Assembly (NCBI RefSeq): GCF_035582795.1
Contig: NC_134367.1
Location: 53,165,562-53,229,561 of the forward strand
DNA length: 64,000 bases
Direction: 5' to 3'
Origin: Mycteria americana
Lineage: Eukaryota; Chordata; Aves; Ciconiiformes; Ciconiidae
This document shows positions 61,020-64,000 of the stretch, piece by piece; positions within the stretch are counted from its first letter, which is position 1, and every line of letters begins with the position of its first letter. The notes under the pieces were generated by a model. It saw nothing but the letters and a program-made list of their open reading frames with translations, ran no database searches and was not told the DNA's origin. The position numbers were made by a program, and so were the translations under genes.

Positions 61020-61960
61020 CGACCACTTTGTTAGATCTACAGGATTTAGGTATAAGAAGGAGGTAAGTGACCCAGGTGCCTACAGACCCATTAGTCCGAC
61101 CTCACATGGGCTCTGAACAAGTGGCATGGTGAGTGGCAGAGGTATCTATCAAGCCTGGCTTCCTGCTTTCTCCAGTGGCCGACAAGGCATAGGCTTTGTT
61201 GAATAGCTTCCCAAGGTGGAGGTTTTAAAATGTTGCTCTTCCAGGTGGACACCCCACTGCCCAACAAGGGTAAGATCCCGCAGCATTCGCTTTGGTAGGA
61301 GCACGAATAAGATTTTTTGCCTCCACCTGCAAGCCTGTTTTTGCACAGGAATGGCTTTTAATCTTTGTGAACTTTACTCCTTTGACAAAGCTGTTTGAAA
61401 TTGGCCAAGACATTCAAATGTTACCAGCAGAAAGAAAGATAACTATGTTTGCATGCACGTGCACACCCTTATTACCTAAAATTTGTTTCTTTACTAAATC
61501 TTGTTAAGAGCTGTAGAAGGAAATGTGATAAAATACAGCATGGGTTTACCAAATGAGCCCTCTCTCTGTCTGATAAAAGACTACGTTTTTTGGAGGAAGG
61601 AAATGCAGTAGACCTAGTCAGTCTGGACTTCAGCACAGCATGTGCTATAGGTCCACATGGGAAATCATTAGTTAATCTTGAAAAGATGGAAATTAGTGTG
61701 AGAAATGTATAGTAGGTAAGAAACCAGCAAGTGGGGATATAATGAGAGAGCCACTATACATCCAGAGACAGGCTCTGCACCTTTCTTCCAGAACTGCTCC
61801 TGCAGCCAATTTCATTTAATATCCTCCATAATGAACTCAGTGCAAAAAGCACCTGCACGCTAATCAACTCTGGCAATAATTTTAACTTGAGGGAGGTGTG
61901 TAGGGGTAAGGGGTAACTATAGCTGCTATTTTGGTCCAGAAGGAGAGCAGAGAAAGCGAG
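61020..61960 (+). mobile_element. Degenerate CR1/L3-like LINE
   Basis: It shows colinear landmarks of a CR1-type reverse-transcriptase region on the plus strand. A CTACAGACCCATTAGTCCGACCTC-like segment lies at 61,080-61,105. A GGAAATGCAGTAGACCTAGTC-like segment lies at 61,597-61,620. They are followed by CTGGACTTCAGCACAGC, CCACATGGGAAATCATTAG, and a TTCATTTAATATCCTCCATAATGAACTC-like segment (61,810-61,840). The 61,130-61,540 part matches less and may be an insertion or strongly decayed. No intact frame remains. Confidence 0.6.
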
Positions 61961-62081
61961 AACAGGGCTTTTCCTTGCCATGCAACACCGGCTGTCATTG
62001 TGGGTGGAAGCAATGAGAAAATGGTCACCACCCTTTTAATTTTTTTTATTCAGCTATGTATCTGTAAGCCAAGAGGAAATT

Positions 62082-62102
62082 CTCTCTCTACTATAGAGAG
62101 AG
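62082..62102. repeat. Perfect inverted repeat, 9-bp arms
   Basis: CTCTCTCTA and TAGAGAGAG flank a 3-base loop CTA. It is partly a low-complexity CT/GA palindrome. Confidence 0.8.
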
Positions 62103-62109
62103 TACTTGA

Positions 62110-64000
62110 TACCTTTGAGGATCAAACTGGTAGGAAGAGGGCAGAGTGTATTAGTGCAGAGGGCAGGGCTGTGCATTCAGGGCTGTGTTGGCGGAGCATG
62201 GTTTGAGCTCTCCTGGCTGCCCTGGCACCAACCCTGCTCACCTCACCCCTCTGGCTGCCTCTGCTCTGCCAGAGGGAGCCTCCAGCGTGGGGCAATCATG
62301 GCTTAATGCTTCAGTCATCAGGTGACCAGATCAGGAGCACACATTTCTGTGGACTGGCTCGATGCAAGCCTTGAACCAGCGAGACCCAGGTTTCCTTTAG
62401 CAGCTTATGATGGGAAGCTGGAAATGCCAGTGCCACCTTAACTGCGCGTTGTGCTTTTTACCCCTCATTATTTAATTTCCTAATGAACACTCTTTGGATC
62501 ACATCGATCCCTTCCCGTTGGAGGTCGACTAACTTTCACATACCAGCAGTGCTTTATGATGTGCTTTGTATGAGATTAACTCATCTAATAGCCACGCCCC
62601 CAAACGAAACCTTCCAAACCTTGCTCCTCTGCTCTTTTCCACTGCCAGCTACAGTAGTACTTACATATGTAAAGGACAGTATAAAAAAGACAAAATGAAA
62701 GTAATTTGCCTGCTGACATCATCCAATTGTACATATAGGTGGTGTTTTTCAGGTACCTCACCTCCTCTGACTGCCCACAGACTTCACTACCGCAACTTGT
62801 TCAGGCTCTGGTGCTCTCTGTCCACCCATGATGTCCTCAGTTGTATTATCATTAACTAGTTAGATGAAGGTAGATGATGTACCAAAGAAATGTGTGAAGA
62901 AAAAGAGAAAAGCTTAACAGCAGTAGAAATGCTGATCTGCATAATTTAGATGAGAAAGGTACCTCTCGAAGAACTGAAGGGTGATGTGGACTACAGAGGA
63001 TGGGCAGGAAGACTGCCTGGAGCCTGATGCTTTGATAAGAGCAGCTGAATAAACCAACCCTGGAAATTCCTTATAGATCACTGTCTGAGAAAGCCACTGC
63101 TATATGCTAAATAGTCTTTTGATTCAGCCAAAATTAACCTACATTTATTGTTCTTGTGTCTGCCTCAAGGTCCAAAGGCGGCTTTAGCGCCCACTGGGCC
63201 ATTTCTCTCTGCAACCCTTGAGGTGCCAAGTGGCTGCAGGCTGTATGGTCTGGTTGCGTGGCAGGCACTCAAGGAGCCCCCAAAGTTAGGGGCAGTCCTG
63301 CCCTTTTTCCCCCAGATCAAGCTGCAAAGACTGACTGAAAATGCTGATGGGTTCACTGCCTTTGGTCTGCCCAATTCCCACCAGTGCTGTCTCCCAGCTT
63401 TTCACACTTAAGGCAAGTACCAGCCTGAGATCATTCAGGAAGGCAGCTGAATGACATGAAATACCAGAGGTACCGTTCATTCCAAAGGACCTCACATTTT
63501 TTACAAACCCAGGGACATGTTTTCAAATTTCAGAGCTTCTATTAAGTCAGTGCCTAAATCAAGAACTTGATCACACTCAAATCCACAAGTGCTGTGGGAC
63601 TTCACAGCCCTACAATCATTGGTAACATTGTTTAAATCTGCACTTACGTTCCAAAATTTGGGCACTCAAATAAATATGAAGAATCTTTCCACACTTTTCC
63701 AAAATGCAGCTGTACCTAGGGGTAACATGACAGCTACCCAACAGTGCACACAGCATTTAGCGACAAAAAGTGAACACGAATCCAATATATCCATTCTAAG
63801 TTTGGGGAAGAATGCGATTTCTCAACTATAACTGAAGCTGTTTATACTTTTCCGACCTTGTTGGAAAAAATCCAAGAGATTCTCTCAGAGTGAGGAAGAA
63901 GGGTACGGGAACCTCTTGCATTACTTATTTCTTATTCTCAAATGAATCTGCAAAACTAATAAGGAGGGCAGATGAAATTGCAAGTCCTAAAAAACCTTAT
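62110..64000. other. Intronic gap without recognised feature
   Basis: Unique, moderately AT-rich sequence within the TRAF3IP2 intron. I see no exon with splice-site support and no repeat family. Confidence 0.5.

Larger units (their letters stand above)
59718..64000 (-). other. TRAF3IP2: Last TRAF3IP2 intron (runs off the right edge)
   Basis: It begins with a strong acceptor polypyrimidine tract. I searched by eye for the preceding SEFIR-coding exon (expected to contain FRFIPVLFPNA- or IDIFEDRI-like sequence on the minus strand) and did not see it, so the intron is over 4.2 kb. It contains a degenerate LINE near 61-62 kb and a small palindrome at 62,082. Confidence 0.65.

Noticed and set aside
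1-64000. CRISPR array, prokaryotic operons, ribosome binding sites, tRNA or rRNA genes
   Set aside because: Nothing of this kind was seen; the window is vertebrate genomic DNA.

Overview
The window looks like bird nuclear DNA. It carries many fragments of CR1-type LINEs, which are typical of sauropsids. It has a 570-bp solo LTR of a kind I remember as common in neoavian birds. Two exons match vertebrate genes that are neighbours in the human genome. The rest is AT-rich, non-coding and intron-like, with one strong CpG island. There is no prokaryotic organisation and no CRISPR array, and I recognised no tRNA or rRNA gene. Family assignments are from memory of the proteins and repeats; no search was run.

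Layout. (1) 1-22,426 is read as the 5' part of REV3L intron 1 (minus strand). It contains three CR1 fragments, a few simple repeats and one coding-like remnant at 15.8-16.3 kb that I cannot name. (2) 22,427-22,565 is the first coding exon of REV3L, the catalytic subunit of DNA polymerase zeta. It lies on the minus strand inside a CpG island (about 21.8-24.1 kb) that carries the 5' leader, a 37-codon upstream ORF and the presumed promoter. (3) 24.1-59.2 kb is intergenic. It holds old CR1-like LINE pieces in both orientations, a solo LTR with a perfect 5-bp target-site duplication, several perfect inverted repeats, and a somewhat GC-richer block at about 48.8-56 kb with no recognisable gene. (4) 59,571-59,717 is the last coding exon of TRAF3IP2 (Act1), minus strand, with a short probable 3' UTR to its left. 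(5) 59,718-64,000 is the last TRAF3IP2 intron, containing another degenerate CR1-like LINE.

REV3L and TRAF3IP2 lie in tandem on the minus strand, in the same order as in human (TRAF3IP2 upstream of REV3L), so this looks like conserved synteny. Their products are not in one pathway: REV3L does translesion DNA synthesis in the nucleus, and TRAF3IP2 is the cytoplasmic adaptor of IL-17 receptor signalling. In human a divergent lncRNA (TRAF3IP2-AS1) starts next to REV3L. The CpG island extends over 1.4 kb beyond the REV3L start codon and could support a similar transcript here, but the sequence alone does not prove one.
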